From Spirochaetaceae bacterium (GTDB lineage Bacteria > Spirochaetota > Spirochaetia > SZUA-6 > Fen-1364), in contig PMDT01000024.1 of NCBI GenBank assembly GCA_003154555.1, positions 1-7,563 of the forward strand: a stretch of DNA of 7,563 bases, in the 5' to 3' direction. A model generated the notes under the pieces. That model ran no database searches, had not been told where the DNA came from, and saw nothing but the letters and a program-made list of their open reading frames with translations. Position numbers and translations under genes: made by a program. Positions 5,966-7,563 of the stretch are shown here, piece after piece; position 1 is the first letter of the stretch, and every line of letters begins with the position of its first letter.

Positions 5966-6712
5966 CTATCCCTGCCGCGTGCGTCGCGATGCCGCCGGCG
6001 TTCTGCCGCGGTAGAATCGCCGGTAGATGAAGATGTCATCCCCGACACCGAGCATGACGTGTATCGCGAAGGAATAGAAAACCGACCCGGTGAGAAACGC
6101 CGCGAGGCTGAAGAGCACGCCCCCGGCCATCGCGCCGATGATTTCCCAGTCGGGGTGACCGATATGGTGGAGCGTGGAGAGCGCGGTCGTGATCGCCATT
6201 GCCGGGAGAAAGCCCAGAACGTGCGCCAGCGGGAAGAAAAGGAGCCCTCGGTAGAGGTACTCCCACGCGCTGAAGTAGAGCCCCGCGTACCCCAGCTCGA
6301 AAAACGCAAAGGTCCGGTCATTCGCGCACGCATCCCTGGAAAATGGATATTGCACCTTGAGGCCGGGATCCTTCGAGTAGTTCCAGCAGAGATACGTGAC
6401 AACGGGAATCGCGATGCCGACGAAGAGAAGCCCCAGTCTCCAGTTCCCCGGCTGCACGCCGAATGAGGCGAATGCCGCGAGAGGCCGCGGCTCCACGGCC
6501 GCGATGATGATGGACGGCACGACGAGGAACAGGGCGAAGAACGTCCAGAAGTAGACGCGCATGCCGCGGCGGTCGCCGAGCAGCGACTTCAGGCGGCGGT
6601 GATGGAGAAGGGATGCCGCGAGCGTGAGCGCCACCATGAGGTACGGCAGGAGGATGCGCGCGGAAAGCGGCTCCAGGGGCATGGCGAAGAGCGACCCGAA
6701 ATCTGCGGTCAT
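5966..6712 (-). CDS. CPBP-type (CAAX protease/bacteriocin-processing-like) polytopic membrane protein
   Basis: A 248-aa inner-membrane protein with several hydrophobic helices (about 18-36, 53-73, 94-109, 155-176, 190-208). The CPBP core is recognisable. E151 and R155 (WEYLYRG) correspond to the E-E-x3-R motif, with the second Glu replaced by Tyr. A histidine-rich segment STLHHIGHP (179-187) stands for motif 2, and FAIH (215-218) for the last motif His, followed by GDD (224-226). CPBP proteins are intramembrane glutamyl-type proteases related to Rce1 or, often in bacteria, of unknown substrate. The missing second Glu leaves protease activity uncertain. Its ATG (6712-6710) overlaps the TGA of the upstream SDR gene (ATGA), with AAGGG on the minus strand 7 nt before the start. 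It converges on the PlsC-like gene, leaving only 22 nt between stops. A role in processing or protecting the lipid envelope is only a guess. Confidence 0.78.
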   Translation of the reverse strand: MTADFGSLFAMPLEPLSARILLPYLMVALTLAASLLHHRRLKSLLGDRRGMRVYFWTFFALFLVVPSIIIAAVEPRPLAAFASFGVQPGNWRLGLLFVGIAIPVVTYLCWNYSKDPGLKVQYPFSRDACANDRTFAFFELGYAGLYFSAWEYLYRGLLFFPLAHVLGFLPAMAITTALSTLHHIGHPDWEIIGAMAGGVLFSLAAFLTGSVFYSFAIHVMLGVGDDIFIYRRFYRGRTPAASRRTRQG

Positions 6713-7506
6713 GGTTTTTCCCTTCGACGCTTTTCCGCATGATACCAGGCGACGATCTGCGCGAACTGTGTCCGGTAGTCGTCATCGGAATTGTAGCCGA
6801 GCTCCCGGAGCGTCTTTCCCATGTCGTACGTGGTCTGGGTCGTGATCCGGCGGATCCTGTAAAAGTTGATCGGTGGATCGAGGCGGGGAATGAGGCGTCG
6901 CGCGAGCTCAAGGATGAGCGCGGCCGCGAGCACCGGCGTGACGGGAACGTACATTTTCTGGGGTTTGCCGACTCCCGCCTGGAGCGCGCCGAAAAACTCG
7001 CGGTAGGTCGGCGAAGACCGATTCACCACGGTGTACGCGCTGCCCACCGCGGCCGGCCGATCGACCGCGGCGAGCGCCGCCCGCGCGATGTTCGTCGGCG
7101 CGGTGAGCCCGAACCTGCATGCCCCCCGGCCGACGATGAGCGGGGCGCCATTCGAGGCGGCGTCGAGCATCCGCAGGCAGGAGGTCCGGTCCCGCGGACC
7201 GTAGACGTCCCCGGGGCGGAGGATCACGATTGGAAAGCCCGCCTGCCGGTGGCGCTCCCGCAGGAGCTCCTCCGCGAGCTTCTTCATGCGGCAGTAGGGA
7301 AGGAAGTCCGCGGAACGGCCGGGCTTTTCCTCGGTGATGGCATCCGCGCCGTAGCCGATCGTGAGGGCGCTGGAGATGTAGATGAACCGTGCGAGCCGCG
7401 GGTAGAGCCGTTCGGTCTTTTCCACGAGCGCCCGGGTCACCTCGTAGATCTGCCGCCGGCTTTCCCAGAGGGGGGCGCTGTCGGACACGAGGGCGGCAGC
7501 ATGCAC
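6709..7506 (-). CDS. 3beta-HSD-like SDR dehydrogenase/reductase, N-terminus missing from the readable ORF
   Basis: The readable ORF gives 265 aa of an extended SDR that lacks the N-terminal Rossmann motif. It opens at the strand that normally precedes H-A-A-A (HAAALVSD, 2-9). Then come Ser45/Ser46 (YISSALTIGYG) and catalytic Y71-x-x-x-K75 (YCRMK), LRPGDVYGPRD (96-106), and a C-terminal half with P211-P-I-N-F-Y and TYDMGKTLRELGY (226-238), a pattern shared with 3beta-HSD-like and OleD/CerR-like reductases. The substrate is unknown; a lipid or sterol-like keto or hydroxyl group fits the family. The region normally reading N-V-x-G-T is divergent (IYEVTRALVEK, 20-30). The apparent GTG start (7506) is probably not the real one: the frame continues upstream into SDR-like sequence broken by TAA at 7548-7546, and the GxxGxxG part would lie beyond the window. 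The gene may be full-length with one nonsense change, or a pseudogene. Its stop overlaps the start of the CPBP gene. Confidence 0.75.
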   Translation of the reverse strand: MHAAALVSDSAPLWESRRQIYEVTRALVEKTERLYPRLARFIYISSALTIGYGADAITEEKPGRSADFLPYCRMKKLAEELLRERHRQAGFPIVILRPGDVYGPRDRTSCLRMLDAASNGAPLIVGRGACRFGLTAPTNIARAALAAVDRPAAVGSAYTVVNRSSPTYREFFGALQAGVGKPQKMYVPVTPVLAAALILELARRLIPRLDPPINFYRIRRITTQTTYDMGKTLRELGYNSDDDYRTQFAQIVAWYHAEKRRREKP

Positions 7507-7563
7507 GATGACGTTGATGCCGGCGGGGAAATCGATCGCGTCGATTTACCGAAGGTCGCCGTA
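7507..7563 (-). pseudogene. Upstream remnant of the SDR coding frame, interrupted by TAA at 7548-7546
   Basis: Read in the same frame as the SDR, the last 57 nt give Y-G-D-L-R, stop, I-D-A-I-D-F-P-A-G-I-N-V-I. Both sides of the stop look like SDR sequence: GDLR is common before the central Rossmann helix, and INVIVHAAA is the following beta-strand. This suggests that the true gene continues past the window edge and that the stop is a point change rather than the natural 5' end. Confidence 0.5.

Noticed and set aside
5130..6014. A 294-codon plus-strand frame across the end of the SDR gene and the PlsC-like gene
   Set aside because: It is the shifted frame of the PlsC-like gene, with Arg/Pro/His-rich shadow composition and no family motifs.
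5134..6402. A 422-codon open frame on the minus strand spanning the convergent junction
   Set aside because: It overlaps the clearly coding PlsC-like gene on the other strand and the CPBP gene in another frame, and has low-complexity Arg/Ser/Asp composition.

Overview
The window reads as a GC-rich bacterial chromosome segment. Genes are tightly packed, start at ATG or GTG, and several have clear Shine-Dalgarno sequences. The gene content (an RND-type lipid exporter, a YghO-type acyltransferase, a PlsC-like acyltransferase and two extended SDR oxidoreductases) suggests a diderm (Gram-negative-type) organism that makes an unusual membrane lipid. I cannot assign a phylum from the sequence alone. 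No RNA gene, transposon, CRISPR array or tandem repeat was seen.

Layout: (i) 32-352, minus strand, a small basic hypothetical protein. (ii) 353-508, a divergent non-coding region with two perfect inverted repeats and a weak promoter facing right. (iii) 512-5943, plus strand, a four-gene run: 12-TM RND/MMPL exporter, YghO-like N-acyltransferase, NAD(P)-dependent SDR reductase/epimerase and PlsC-like acyltransferase. The gaps are 36 nt, 66 nt and then a 4-nt ATGA overlap. (iv) A 22-nt convergent junction. (v) 5966-7563, minus strand, a second SDR (3beta-HSD-like, with an in-frame TAA close to the window edge) followed, again with an ATGA overlap, by a CPBP-type membrane protein.

The most interesting reading is that the plus-strand run is a ceramide/sphingolipid-type lipid locus. 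The 2897-4042 protein has the conserved blocks of the YghO-like family, which as I recall includes the bacterial ceramide synthase (bCerS) of Caulobacter. The next gene is an extended SDR of the kind that serves as ceramide reductase (CerR). A PlsC-like acyltransferase with a rewritten motif III could add or exchange a further acyl chain, and the RND exporter could carry the product toward the outer membrane. The first committed enzyme, serine palmitoyltransferase, is not in the window. The pathway assignment is therefore an inference that depends on the flanking genes.

The second SDR has a reading frame that appears to continue upstream of its apparent GTG start through a TAA codon into what looks like more SDR sequence. 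This means a nonsense mutation, a sequencing error near a contig end, or a decayed gene.
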